A stretch of DNA of 64,000 bases from Chitinophaga fulva (GCF_012927205.1 NZ_JABBGC010000002.1:1612001-1676000); one strand, 5' to 3'; positions 10,401 through 23,100 are shown, counted from the first letter of the stretch. Notes: generated from the sequence alone by a model not told the origin. Made by a program: numbers and translations.

Positions 10401-13400
10401 TATTTCTCGTCTGTGACCAGCGAGAGCCGCCATGCATCTGCTGACATCACCTGCTGGTAAGGTACGCCATGCTCCTGCCTGATTACGGTACGCAGCACTT
10501 CATGCCTGTCTACCACAGTCTGCAACGCATGCGACAAACCTGCTTCATCCAGCGTTCCTTTTAAGCGGACCGCCAATGGCACGTGATAGGCAACGGTGCC
10601 ATTCATCTGGTCAATAAACCACAAACGTTCCTGGCTAAACGCCAATGGTATCCGTGAGGGCCTTTTACCCGCAGCAATAGCCGGCCAACCGCTTTCTTTA
10701 TCTTTACCAACAAGATAAGCCGCCATTTTAGCAATGGTGGGATATTGGAAGAAACGGGTAATACTCAATTCCACGCTCAGGGCGTTACGAATGGCAGTCA
10801 CCACCCGCGATGCCAGCAAGGAATGTCCTCCCAGTTCAAAGAAATTAGCGTGGGTGCTAATTTGTTTCTTTTGTAAAAATCTTTCCCATATAGCTACCAG
10901 TTGTTGTTCTGTTTCGTTGGCGGGGGCGATATAAGCTATCGTAACCTGGCTATCATCTTCCAATGCACGCAAAGCTTTTTTATCTGCCTTACCATTGGAG
11001 TTAAGCGGAATTTTTTCGAGGAATACCAGTTGAGAGGGTATCATATATGCCGGCAGCCTGCTTTTCAGGTAGTCTGTCAATGCGGCTTTATCAAAGGCCC
11101 TTTGCGGCACGATGTATCCTGAGAGGTATTTGTCGCCGGTTGCATTGATCTGCATGCATACCACAGCTTGTTTTACATCGGGGTGCTGTAGCAGCACGCT
11201 TTCTATTTCGCCCGGCTCAATACGGTGACCATGTATTTTCACCTGGTCATCAATACGGCCCTGGTATACGATGGCTCCATCCGCCTGCTGGCGTGCAAGA
11301 TCACCGGTGCGGTATAGCCTGGCATCAGGCATACCACTGAAAGGGTCCTGTACAAATTTTTCAGCGGTCAACGCAGGCTTATTGAGATAACCAAGGGATA
11401 CGCCGGCGCCGCCTACATATAGTTCCCCGGTCACTCCTACCGGCAGCAGCTGCCGTTCACTGCTAAGGATATACGCAGTGCGGTTGCCTAAAGGGTGGCC
11501 AATGGGAATGGTGATGCCGGGTGCTACCGTGGCGATGTTCCAGCTAAGGGAGAACCCAGTATTCTCCGTAGGACCGTATACGTTAAGGATCTGCGTATCC
11601 GGATATGCTGACTTGAATTTCCGGATATGTTCTTCCGATATTTTTTCTCCACCCACCATCAGGGCATTCAATCCTTTAAAGACACCGATTTCATCATCTA
11701 CCAGTTGATTGAACCAGGCGGTGGTAAAAAACATTTTGGTGACGCCCCGCTGCCGGATTTCCTGTTTGAGCAACTGATTATCCAGCATCTTTTTCTCCGG
11801 GCATAACACCAGTTGTCCGCCATTCAGCAGCATACCCCAGTATTCAACCGTGGTAGCATCGAAGGATGGAGAGCCGGTGGATAGTATAACATCAGCGGGA
11901 CTTAACTCCACGTAATTGCCGCCCATCGCCAGGCTTGTAACGTTACGATGCGTTACCATCACGCCTTTGGGCTGGCCGGTGGAGCCAGAGGTATAAATAA
12001 TATAAGCCAGTGAGCCCGGGTTGGTGGAGATCACGGGCACAGGAGTGGGTGTAGCAGTAAACAGTTCCATCACTTCGTCTACACATATCAGTGCCGTGGC
12101 AGGCACCTCTTCCCTGAGCATCGTCAGCTGTGCACTGTTGGCAAGTACCAGGTCAGACTTGATATCTTCCAGCATATACCGGATACGCTCTTTGGGATAA
12201 GCCGGGTCTACAGGCACATACGCACCACCGGCCTTCAGTATGGCCAGTATGCTGACGATCAGCTGTACTGAACGTTCCATGCACAACGGCACCATCGTAC
12301 CTTCCTGCACCCCTTTGCTGCGAAGGTATGAGGCCAGCTTGCCTGATTGCTCCTGCAGCTGCCGGTAAGTAAGCTGCTCCTCTTCAAAAATGAGCGCAAC
12401 AGCATCCGGCGCCAGCGCCGCCTGTTCATCGAACAACGCTGTGATTGTTTTTTCGGCAGGATAAGGGATGCTGGTGGAATTGAAATCAACGATCAACTGT
12501 TCCTTTTCGCTGCGGTCCAACATCTCCAGGAGACCGATGGCCTGCGCAGGATCTTTTACGATGGATGCCAGCAAGGTTTCATAATGCGAGAACATTTTAC
12601 GGATAGTGTTTTCCTGGAACAGGTCGGTGCTGTATTCCAGGTAAATGCTGATCCCTTCCGCACGCTCTTCCGCAATCCAGGTAAGATCAAAAAGGCTGGC
12701 GTTACGGACCACCGGTTCTTCGGTGACAACTACATCGCCTATACGTAATACCGGTATGGCCGGTACGTTCTGCAATATAAAAATGGACTGGAACAACGGG
12801 CTTCTGTTCATATCCCGTTCTTTCACCACCGCTTCCACTACTTTTCCAAAAGGTGCATCTTCATATTCAAAGGCATCCAGCAACGTATTTTTAACCCGTT
12901 GCAACAGGGATAAGAAGGAAGGATTGCCTCCAAGGTCGGTACGTAGTGCGAGCGTGTTGACAAAAAATCCGATCAATGGCTCCAGTTCTGTCCGTACCCT
13001 TCCGGCGGCGGCCCCACCTACACAAATATCATCTTGTCCGCTGTAGCGATGCAGCAATATTTTAAACGCTGTCAGCAACACCATATACAGGGTTGCTTCT
13101 TCCTGCTGCGCCAGTTGGCGCAATGAGGAAGCCAGCGTATTATCAATATTGAATACCACAAATGCGCCCTTTGTGCTGCTGGTTACAGGATGTTCAAAAT
13201 CTGTCGGCACTTCGGCGACCGTCGCTCCTGCCAGTTTATTTTTCCAGTAGGCGAGCTTTTGTTCCATCACATCGCCTGACAGGTAGTTACGCTGCCATAC
13301 GGCGTAGTCGGCATATTGTATGTCCAGTGGCGTATAAACAGGATTGCGCTTCTCCGTAAAAGCGCTGTAGCCTTCCATCAGCTCATTGACGAGTATAGAG

Positions 13401-14071
13401 GAAGACCATCCATCTGAAGCGATATGGTGCATGTTAAGCACCAGTATATATGCTTCTTCAGTAAGGGAAATCAGGTGGGCCCGCAACATGTAATCACGGG
13501 CGAGATCAAATGGCTGGTTGATCAGCGTGGCGATGTGGGCCTGCAACGCAGCGGTATCGGCCGTATAGCCGGTGCCGTTTATTCGCTCCAGCTGCCAGTT
13601 GTCGCCGGCAATGGCTTGTTGCCAGGTACCTTCCTCATCAGCACTGATAACGGTACGTAATATTTCATGCCGGCATACGATGCTGCGCAGCGCCTGTTCC
13701 AGGGCCTCCGTATCAACAACGCCCCGGAGCTTCAGTACCGCAGGCACATGGTACTGCACGGAGCCCTGTAGCGCATCGATAAACCACAAACGCTCCTGGC
13801 TAAACGAAAGCGGCGTGCGATCACCGGCATGCCGTGCTGCCACCCGGATCTTTTCCGTAACGGGCGTCTTCGCGGCGGCACCTGCCGAGGCTTTAAAGTA
13901 AGCCACCAGCTGCGCTTTATTTTCCTTCAGGGTTTGCAGAAAAGAAGGCGCAAATTGTTTTTGCTGATTTGTTTTCAACACCAGCTCTTCTCCATCCAGG
14001 GAGAGGCCTATTCCCAGGTCCTGTGCTTGTTCCAGTATCAGGACAACCTCCGACAAATTATAACCCGGCAT
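7481..14071 (-). CDS. Bimodular nonribosomal peptide synthetase (TubC dock-C-A-T-C-A-T)
   Basis: Second synthetase, 2196 residues, no release domain. Approximate domains: TubC-like docking domain (1-62), C (80-517, HHIASDGWS), A (524-1037), T (1060-1127, LGGHSLL), C (1140-1570, HHISSDGWS), A (1577-2087), T (2110-2173, with GMHSLL instead of GGHSLL), then a short Lys-rich tail that may dock to the next protein. Hand-read A codes: DAVFMGVGFK, nearest to the Ile code DAFFLGVTFK, and DIWELTADDK, an acidic pocket identical to that of the last module of the upstream protein. The second substrate is probably a small basic amino acid; with Dap genes in the cluster, Dap is my inference. The gene begins 36 bases after the stop of the starter synthetase and ends 24 bases before the next start, so the three are very likely co-transcribed and act in gene order. 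Confidence 0.96.
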   Translation of the reverse strand: MPGYNLSEVVLILEQAQDLGIGLSLDGEELVLKTNQQKQFAPSFLQTLKENKAQLVAYFKASAGAAAKTPVTEKIRVAARHAGDRTPLSFSQERLWFIDALQGSVQYHVPAVLKLRGVVDTEALEQALRSIVCRHEILRTVISADEEGTWQQAIAGDNWQLERINGTGYTADTAALQAHIATLINQPFDLARDYMLRAHLISLTEEAYILVLNMHHIASDGWSSSILVNELMEGYSAFTEKRNPVYTPLDIQYADYAVWQRNYLSGDVMEQKLAYWKNKLAGATVAEVPTDFEHPVTSSTKGAFVVFNIDNTLASSLRQLAQQEEATLYMVLLTAFKILLHRYSGQDDICVGGAAAGRVRTELEPLIGFFVNTLALRTDLGGNPSFLSLLQRVKNTLLDAFEYEDAPFGKVVEAVVKERDMNRSPLFQSIFILQNVPAIPVLRIGDVVVTEEPVVRNASLFDLTWIAEERAEGISIYLEYSTDLFQENTIRKMFSHYETLLASIVKDPAQAIGLLEMLDRSEKEQLIVDFNSTSIPYPAEKTITALFDEQAALAPDAVALIFEEEQLTYRQLQEQSGKLASYLRSKGVQEGTMVPLCMERSVQLIVSILAILKAGGAYVPVDPAYPKERIRYMLEDIKSDLVLANSAQLTMLREEVPATALICVDEVMELFTATPTPVPVISTNPGSLAYIIYTSGSTGQPKGVMVTHRNVTSLAMGGNYVELSPADVILSTGSPSFDATTVEYWGMLLNGGQLVLCPEKKMLDNQLLKQEIRQRGVTKMFFTTAWFNQLVDDEIGVFKGLNALMVGGEKISEEHIRKFKSAYPDTQILNVYGPTENTGFSLSWNIATVAPGITIPIGHPLGNRTAYILSSERQLLPVGVTGELYVGGAGVSLGYLNKPALTAEKFVQDPFSGMPDARLYRTGDLARQQADGAIVYQGRIDDQVKIHGHRIEPGEIESVLLQHPDVKQAVVCMQINATGDKYLSGYIVPQRAFDKAALTDYLKSRLPAYMIPSQLVFLEKIPLNSNGKADKKALRALEDDSQVTIAYIAPANETEQQLVAIWERFLQKKQISTHANFFELGGHSLLASRVVTAIRNALSVELSITRFFQYPTIAKMAAYLVGKDKESGWPAIAAGKRPSRIPLAFSQERLWFIDQMNGTVAYHVPLAVRLKGTLDEAGLSHALQTVVDRHEVLRTVIRQEHGVPYQQVMSADAWRLSLVTDEKYDSPELLQARLIDLVNAPFDLAGDYMLRASLVRLSADEHILLITLHHISSDGWSVTILVNDIAELYNAYIEKREAVLAPLPLQFADYAVWQRSIADSEQLGKQLAYWEQKLEGVEVLQLPADFSRPAIQSTRGAVKRFSLDAAFSAQLRQFSLQQDVTLFMTLLAAFKVLLYRYSGQEDICVGSSIAGRTQEEVAGVIGFFVNTLALRSDLSQHPSFLTLLQQVKQTTLAAYDHQDIPFEKVVEAVNTDRDLSRTPLFQVLFELQNTPAVDEVQLGAMTVAREELKYNTAQFDLVVSMEEAPDGLTGYVEYCTDVFRESTITQLMTHFMQLLETIITLPGTRINTLPLLTDEEQHQQLVTFNNTTVDFPHHSTLIDLFGQQAQRTPAAPALIMEDRVLTYASLEERSNQLAHYLREAGVDNTSLVPVCLDRSPEMVIAILGIMKAGGAYLPIDPGYPEDRVTYMLNDSKAEVVISSSNDKQKPEQTGLVRIISLDEESAAISSYPVTALPALPVPSQLAYVIYTSGSTGLPKGAMIEHAGMLNHLFAKVNDLRMNAASVVAFTAAFTFDISVWQMFSALLCGGYTIIYPTDTILQPAALMQAVDKDKVTILEVVPSYLSAILATVKGVSLQQLQYLLVTGETLPRQLLAEWFQHKNYHAIPVVNAYGPTEASDDITHHFMYETPEHTNVPLGKPIQNLHIYILDASGQLCPIGVAGEICVSGIGVGRGYLNRPELTAEKFVKDPFRGEGNIPMYRTGDLGKWLPDGTVVHLGRIDDQVKIRGYRIELGEIERVIEKSGMVKQVVVITKADQHQQLRLVGYVVGQENFDKDELPGYLKTKLPEYMVPAQWVVLTEMPLSANGKINRKALPESDIAPVSADLYVAPTNALEEKLAAICARLLEIERVSIYDNLFEIGMHSLLVMRLAATVHEDFGLQVSVRTFFQLTTVAALAKYIGVNTASAAAPTAKQKKIIL

Positions 14072-14107
14072 ATACTTAATGAGTTAAATGATGAGAGAAA
14101 AAAGCCG

Positions 14108-17100
14108 TTACAACCTCATTTCCTGTAATCCTTCAGACGTTTCTGACACCGCCGCCTGGCTGATCTTGATATAAGCTGCCAGTGTTTTGATGGTGGTGAG
14201 CTTGAAGAATGTCCTGACGGATATATGCAATCCGAATTTCTCCTGTACGGCTGCTGACAAACGCATCACCAGCAGGGAGTGCATCCCTAATCCAAACAGG
14301 TTGTCGTTGGTCCCGACACGGTCTGTTTCGAGTAGTTTTTTGCAGATATCTTCCAGTGTCTCTTCTATTTCATTCCCTGGTGCTTCATACTGGGTCAATA
14401 ACACCTGGATGTCCGCCTCCGGCAATGCTTTTTTATCTACTTTTCCATTGGGTGTCAGCGGGAGCCGGTCGAGCGTGACGAGTTGTTCGGGCACCATGTA
14501 TTCCGGCAAACGCTCTTTCAGATAAGTTACCAGCGCATCACGGCTGTAGTCATCACCGGTGACAATGTAGCCCACCAGGCGTTTAGGGCCGCCGCTGGCA
14601 GTATCATCACCTTTGGACAATACGACCGCCGATTTCACGCTATGGAACTGTTGCAGCACATTTTCAATTTCACCCAGCTCAATCCTGTAGCCACGGATCT
14701 TCACCTGTTCATCTATCCTGCCCAACATTTCAATGCTGCCGTCAGGCAACCACCGTCCCAGGTCGCCGGTGCAATACATGCGTATCGTACCATCTGCATG
14801 GAACGGGTCTTTGATGAACTTAGCGGCTGTTTTCTCCGGATCATTCAGGTATCCCCTGGATACCCCGATGCCGGAAACACATATTTCCCCGGCAACCCCA
14901 ACAGGGCATAACTGCCGGGCGGTGTCCAATATGTAAATGCGCAGGTTTTGTATGGGTTTGCCTAATGGTACATTATTACGGTCAGGGGCCGCATACATGA
15001 AATGATGGGTAATATCATCAGATGCTTCTGTAGGTCCATAGGCGTTTACCACCGGGATACTGCCGTACGTGGCATGGTTAAACCATTTCGTCAATAAAGC
15101 CTGACTTACCGGTTCACCAGTCACCAGCAGGTACTGAAGACTATCCAGGGGCACCTCGCTATCTTCCATCAATATGGTGGCCAGGTAAGAAGGCACCAGC
15201 TCCAGCACGGTAATACCATCGCTGCTGAGGCGGCGTAACAACCCTGCCGGATGATGGATTTGTGCATCTGTGTAAACAACGGTACGTCCGCCGCTCAGCA
15301 AAGCCGAAAACATCTGCCATACGGATATATCAAATGTATAAGACGCTGTATAAGCCATGATGGTGTCGGCATCCATTTTCAAATCATTTACTTTGGCAAA
15401 TAAATGGTTCAGCATACCGGCATGTTCTACCATCACCCCTTTAGGCTTACCGGTTGACCCGGAGGTATAAATAATATAGGCGAGATCGTTAGGCGCCGGC
15501 GCTGTAAACAACGGCGTCACCGGTTGTGCGTCCAGCGTAGCCGCGTCTCCGTCCATCAGGAAAGTATTCAGTACGGTGATGTCACTTAATTTTTCACTGC
15601 CGTAATTGCTGCTTACAATAAGAGAAGCATTGCAATCATCGAGGATATAGGTAATCCTTGCGGCCGGATATTCGGGATCGATAGGTACGTAAGCTGCACC
15701 GGCCTTCAGAATACCCAATATGGCAACGATCATGTCTGCAGAACGTTCCAGGCAAACAGGTACCAGTGAGTTTCCGGTGATGCCCTCTCCCATGAGGTAA
15801 TGCGCCAGCTGGTTGGAACGCTCGTCCAACGCTTTGTAACTTACCACGGTATCACCTGCCATAACAGCCGGCGCACCGGGAGTGATGGCAGCCTGGGACA
15901 CAAACAGGTCTATAAACGTTTTGTCCTGGGGAAACGCAACTGTTGTATTATTAAAATCAACCAGCAACTGTTGCTCTTCTTCCTGCCGTAACATAGGGAT
16001 AGAACCAATATGCGCGGCCGGTAACTGCACAATAAATTGCAGTAACTGCTCAAAGTGTTTCACCAGGCGCTGAATACTGTCTTCGGTGAACAGGTCCACA
16101 CAATATTCTATATAACCACTTAACCCGTCTGTATCTTCCTGCATACAGCAGCTGAGATCAAATAAGGTAACGGTATGCGGCACTTCTTCCTGCGTGATAT
16201 GCAGCTCCCCTAATTTCAAATCAGGTGCATCAGGCATATTAAAGAGTTCAAACATCACCTGGAACAATGCCGTTCTGCTCATGTCCCTGTTTTTCTCCAC
16301 CAGCTCCACGATTTTTTCGAAAGGCGCATCCTGGTGGTCATAGGCATCGAGGGTTGTTTCCTTCACCTGTTGCAACAGCGTAATAAAGGTAGGATCATCA
16401 CCCAGGTTGCTGCGCAGGGGCAGGGTATTCACGAAGAAACCGATCAGACCCTCTGCTTCCTGTTGTGTTCTGCCGGCAATGGTAGTACCTACGCAGATAT
16501 CATCCTGGCCACTATAGCGATACAACAATACTTTGAAAGCAGTCAACAAGGTCATGAACAACGTAGTGCCTTGTTGCTGCGACAATACCTGCAACTGGTC
16601 ACGCAGTTCCTTGTCCAACCGGAACCTGCTGATAGCACCGCGCGTACTCTGTACAGGAGGACGTGAGTAATCTGTTGGCAGCTGTAGCACGTCTACTCCT
16701 GACAGTTTCTCCTGCCAGTATACCAGCCGTTTCTTTAAAGCAGCGCCTTCCAGGTGCGTACGTTGCCAGATGGCGTAATCCGGGTATTGAATGTCCAGGG
16801 CCGGCAAATGTGCCGCGCTGCCAGTGCTATACGCACGGTACAGCGCAATAAGTTCGTCCACCAATATCGATACCGACCAGCCATCAGAAGAGATATGGTG
16901 CATGACCAGTACCAGTACATGCTCTTCTGCCGACACGCGCAGTAAATGCGCCCGCAGCATGAAATCGTTAGCCAGGTCAAACGGCTTATATACCAGGCTG
17001 GTAATGTATTCCTGCAAAGCAATGGCATCCTCGCTAAAAATGGCATCTTCCACTTCTGTCAGCTGCCACTGGTCTTTATCCAGGACCTGCTGATAAGGTT

Positions 17101-20100
17101 TGCCCTGCGTTTGTTTGATGATGGTGCGCAGCGATTCATGCCGGTGTACGATCTGTCCGATGGCATGGTCAAGTGCGGCATTGTCCAGCGCGCCTTTCAA
17201 TCTTAATACTACCGGCATGTGATAAGACACGCTGCCTTCCAGCTGATCGATAAACCACAGGCGTTCCTGGCTGAATGACAGTGGAATTTGTGCAGGCCTT
17301 TCTGCTGCAAAGAGCGCAGGCAGCAGCAACCCTTTGTGTTGCAGTTGCAGGTAGGTAGCGAGTGAAGCAATGGTAGGATGCAGGAAAAAGTCTTTTACCG
17401 TCAGCTCCGCTTCCATCTCTTTGCGGATGGCGGATACCGCACGGGTGGCCAGCAACGAGTGCCCTCCCAGTTCAAAGAAATTATCCTGTGTGCCGATACG
17501 TTCCAGGCCCAGCAGGCGTTGCCAGATGTCAGCCAGTTGTTGTTCTGTAGCGGTAACCGGCGCCTGGTAATGTAAGATGCGCTTGCGCTGTATGAATTCC
17601 CATTCAGTTAAAAACCGGCGGTCTACTTTACCATTGCTGGTCAAGGGCAACAGCTGCATGGCCACAAAAGCGAAAGGCACCATGTATTCCGGCAGCCGCT
17701 GTTGTAACTGCACCCGGATGTCTTTTTCCAGTACTTCACAGATATCCGGGAACAGGGGAATATTTGTTTTTACGCCGTCTGTATAACCGGCAGACTTACT
17801 GTAGGATGGTTCTACAAAACCGTTAAACGGTACTTGTTCCAGCAGCAGGTTTACTTTAAAAGGATCTTCGTTCAGCAGGAAACGGCATTGATAACCGGCG
17901 GCTTTAGCGGCGGCCAGTATTTCGTTCACCACTTTGGTATCGTTGTCCGGCGTCAGGATATAATCGGCCAGATCGCCCACCTGGTTCACGCTTCTGTCAG
18001 AAAGCGCCTGCTCCAGCAATCTTTCTTTCCATAACCTTGGGTTGGGCACATGCTGCAAAGCGATCCGGGGCTGACCGGCAGATAAACGTGACAAGACGCT
18101 GTTTTTATCTGCAATCTCCTCCCATGCCAGCCATTGCGGCTGCAGCACCGGCTTTTCGATATCAAGATGCAACACCACGGTGTAGCGGTAGAGCGTCAAC
18201 TCATTGATGTAATCCCCTTGCTTCCATTGAATTTCCACATGGGTGATTTCCGGATACAGGGATTGCAGCTGGAAGAAATAAGCCGGTGAAAAACACAGCT
18301 CTTCTTCTTTCCACACCTCCTGGTCTACGTTCCACTCAAACTCCCGGAGGCTGGTTTTGCTTTGCAGCTTATCCAGTTGCAGCCGGCGTTTGAAAGAAGG
18401 AAGCAAACGCAGGTCCCTTACATCCCCGATCACAATATGCCCTTTTCCATTCAACAGGGAGATAGCGTTGTCCAATACATCAGACATGTACTGTGCGCCG
18501 GGGAAGTATTGTACAATGGAGTTCAGGATCACCGTATCAATAGTTGTTCCTTCTTCCAGCGTTACCTCGTGTGCAGCGCATATCTTCAGCGTTGTTTCAG
18601 GATAGCGGCGCAGGCCTTTGTTGATATGCTGTTGCAGCTGGCGGGTAGACACCTGCGAGAAGTCGGTACCAATATATTTTTCGATATGGCCAGCCAGCTG
18701 AAAATAAATCAGACCCGTACCACATCCTATTTCCAGTACATTACGCGGATTAGTTGACAGTACCACACTCGTAATATCTTCCAGCCAGTGGCGCATATTT
18801 TGCGCCGGTATGGCTTCACCGGTGAAGCTGTCGTTCCAGCCGGTGATATTAAATTCTTCATCGAGGTCCTTTACTTCATCCGCTTTACTATAAGCTGTTT
18901 CGTACAGTTCTTTCCAGGTGGCCACCTGTTGCAGGTACAGTTCCTGTTCAGTACGGAGCACGGCCTGCTGGTCGGGCACATAATAGCTGACCAGTTTCTT
19001 TTCAGCAGCCTGTTGTTCCTTTACCACCACACAACTGGCGGCTACTGCTTCCAGGTTGTTCAGCGCTCTTTCTATTTCACCGGGTTCTATCCTGTAGCCG
19101 CGCATTTTGATCTGATCGTCCATACGTCCCAGGTACTCCACTGTTCCATCCGGCAGCCAACGGGCGCGGTCACCGGTGCGGTACAACCTGGCGCCACGCT
19201 GTTCACTGAATGGATCGGTCACAAATTTCTCGGCCGTTAATTCAGGTTGATTCAGGTAGCCGCGGGATACGCCGTCGCCACCTACATACAGCTCTCCCGG
19301 CGTGCCTACCGGCAACAATTGCATGGCGCTGTCCAGCACATAGGCGGCGCGGTTGGCCAATGGACGGCCAATGGGAATACTTTTACCCGGCACCACCGCG
19401 GCGATATTCCAGGTGAGGGAGAAGGTGGTATTCTCCGTAGGGCCGTAACCGTTGATAATCTGCGTAGCAGGATAAGCGGCCCGGAATTTACGGATATGTT
19501 CTTCTGATAACTTCTCGCCTCCTGCCATCACAGCGGTCAGACCTTCAAAAATAGAGATATCATCGTCTACCAGCTGGTTAAACCAACTGGCGGTAAACCA
19601 CATTTTGGTAATGCCCCGCTGGCGGATCTCCTGTTTGAGCAACTGGTTGTCCAGCAGTCTTTTCTCCGGGCATAATACCAGCTGTCCGCCGTTCAGTAAC
19701 ATGCCCCAGTACTCGATCGTGGTGGCGTCAAAAGAAGGAGAACCGGTAGACAGTAAAGTATCTGCGGCGCTCAGCTCCACGAAGTTGCCGCCACGGGCCA
19801 GGCTGGTCACGTTACGATGGATCACCATGGCGCCCTTGGGCCGGCCGGTAGAACCGGAAGTATAAATAACATATGCCAGTGAATCCGGATCAGTCTTCAC
19901 GCCCAGGGGATGTGCCGGCATAGCGGCGAGTAAATCCAGGATATTATCTACAAAAATCAGGGTGGCATGCTCCGCTTCCGCTGCCAGCAACGCCTGTTGG
20001 TCGGTAGTGGTCAGCACCAGTTTGCTGGCGGTATCATGCAGCATATAGGCAATACGGTCCTTGGGGTAAGCCGGGTCAACAGGCACATAAGCGCCACCGG

Positions 20101-23100
20101 CTTTCAGGATACCGAGGATGCTCACGATCAGGTGAATGGAACGTTCCATGCATAACGGCACCATAACACCTTCTTTCACGCCCTGCTTACGGAGATAGTG
20201 GGCTACCCGGTTCGACTGCTCCTCCAATTCCCGGTAGGTAAGCTGTTGTTCTCCGAAAGACAGCGCAATAGCATCCGGTGCATTGGCCACCTGCTCTTCA
20301 AACAATGCTGTAATCGTTTTATTTACCGGATAAGGCACTACGTTGTCATTGAAGGTAACCAGCAGCTGGTGTGTTTCTTCCGCACTCAGCATTTTCAGTT
20401 CCCCGATGGCCGTTACCGGACTTTGTACTGCCGCTTCCAGCAGCGCCATATAGTGCTGTATCATTCTCCGGATGGTCGTCTCCTGGAATAAGTCGATACA
20501 ATACTCTACTTCCAGGGCAATGCCGTCCGGCCTTTCTTCCACGGTCCAGAAGATATCAAACAGGCTGGTGCTGCGGATCACCGGCTCAGGCGTCATAGCA
20601 GCTTCTCCCAAACGCAATTCCGACATCAGCGGAATATTCTGCAGGGTAAACATCACCTGGAACAATGGATTTTTCCGGATGTCCCGCTCTCCCATCACTT
20701 CCATGACTACTTTTTCAAAAGGTACCTCCTGGTTATCGTGGGCGTCAAACAAAGTATTCTGTACTTCTTTCAAAGCAGCAGCAAAAGAAGGATTGCCACT
20801 GAGATTGCTGCGGAGCGCGAGGGTGTTTACAAAAAAGCCCAGCAACGGTTCCAGCTCTACCTGTGCCCTTCCGGCAGTGGCACATCCGATGCAGATGTCT
20901 TCCTGCCCGCTGTAGCGGCACATCAATACTTTTAAGGCAGTGAGCAATGTGGTAAAAAGGGTAACACCCTGCTGCCGGCCCAGTTGTTTTACCTGTGCGG
21001 ATAATTCCTTGTCCAGCTGCGTATAAATCACAGCGCCCCTGGTACTTCTTACGACCGGACGTTCAAAATCTGTGGGCAGTTGTAATAGCGTGACGCCCTC
21101 CAGCTTCTTTTTCCAGTAAGCCAGTTTTTGTGTAACCAGTGGTCCCTGCAAAAAGCGGCGCTGCCACAGGGCATAGTCTGCATATTGAATTTTTAATGCG
21201 GGCAGTTCCGGCTGACGGCCGGCCAACCGCGCATTATATATTTCTATCAGTTCCTGGAAAAAGATATGTGCGGAGGAATCATCAAAAACAATATGATGTA
21301 TCACCAGCACCAACACATGCTCATCGTCTGAAACACGGATCAGGTAAGCCTTTAACATATTACCTTCAGACAATTTAAAGGGCGTGTTCACCAGGCCGGC
21401 AATATACGTCTGCAGCGCAGCGGCATTATGCTGGTACAAAGGATCTTCCACTTCTTCCAATTGCCAGTTGACAGATTCCTGTATCCGTTGATAGGCATGG
21501 CCTTCTTCCTGGTCAATATTGGTCCTTAATATTTCATGCCGGTCCACGATGTGCTGTAAAGCATAGGCAAGCGCGCTTTTATCCAGGCGGCCTTTCAGTC
21601 TCGAAATGGCCGGCAGGTTATATTGCACGCTTCCTTCCAGCTGATCAATGAACCACAGCCGCTCCTGGCTAAAGGATAACGGGATGTGCGCAGGCCGCTC
21701 CTGTTTTTCAATGACTGTCGGCAAAACATTCAACAGTGCTGCTGCTACCGGCGCTGTGTTTTTTTTAGCGGGTGTTACTTTGGGTAAAAAACCTGCCTGC
21801 TGTAATTCCGTGATGGTGTCTCTGAAACATTTTTCAACAAAGTCAACATCTTCGTCGGTGTGTGCCGCGGAGAGGAAACAGGTTTTACCTTCCCATATAT
21901 ATACCCCTTTTTCCAGCAGATGGTAGAAGAAAAGGTCCATGTTACCGGAAATGGAGAAATAAAACAGGGAGCCAAAGTGATTCACTTTGATGGGCACCTG
22001 GTTATCGTCGAGCAGTTTGGTGATATTGCTGATCAGGCGGCTGGTGCGCGCATTCAGCTTTTCCTGCAAAGCAGGGCCTTGTCTTTCCAGTTCACCTAAA
22101 ACGGCCAGGGAGGCCACCATGCTCAGCGGATGCTTACAGAACGTGCCTGCCAGGAAAGTGGTTTCTGCTTTGGGATAGGAATCATCCTTATAGTTCCACA
22201 ACCCGCCGTCAAAAGCCTGCATACACCAGTCTTTACCGGCAATGATGCCGATCGGCATACCGCCGCCGGCGATCTTACCGTATGTCACCATGTCTGCGCG
22301 GATACCAAAATATGCCTGTACCCCACCCGGATGAATGCGGAACCCGGTAATCATTTCATCAAAGATCAGGATGATTTTTTCCTGTTCTGTCATGGCACGC
22401 AGTTCCTGCAACAGTGCTTTCGGCTGATAGCCCGGTCTTCTGCTCTGGATAGGTTCTACCAGTACGGCAGCCAGTTCATGCGCATGCGCACGGATCTGCT
22501 CCACCACATTGGGATTGAGATAATCAAATACCAGCACATCGGCCACCATGTTAGGGATCACGCCCGGTGCAATGGGAACACCGTTATGGTCATGTTCAAT
22601 ATCCTCCACCATGGCCAGTGTGCCATCAAAATAGCCGTGATAGGAACCGAGGAAAATGGCGATCTTCTTTTTACCGCTGGTGGTACGGGCCAGTCGCATC
22701 GCAGACATCACCGCTTCGGTACCGGAGTTATGAAAACTCACCCTGTCCATTCCTGTGAGCGCAGAGATACGGGTAGCCACTTCTCCTGCCAGGTAGGTTT
22801 GCGGCCCCAGCTGGTAGCCTTTCTCCAGCTGTTTGTGAATAGCTGCCGTCACTATTTCCGGACGATGTCCTAATAAGTTGACACCAAATCCCATGGTCAG
22901 GTCCACGTACTCATTTCCATCCACATCCGTCATTTTTGATCCCAGGGAAGAAGCGGCCACAATGGGATATACCATTTCTTTGGTCGCAAAACGGAAGCCT
23001 GCTGACACGCGGTTGTCCGCCAATACCGGGCGGTACTTCTCTGTCAGCGCCTTGGACGTTTGGGTTTTGGTCGTGTATTTTTCAATAAAAGCATCCAGGT

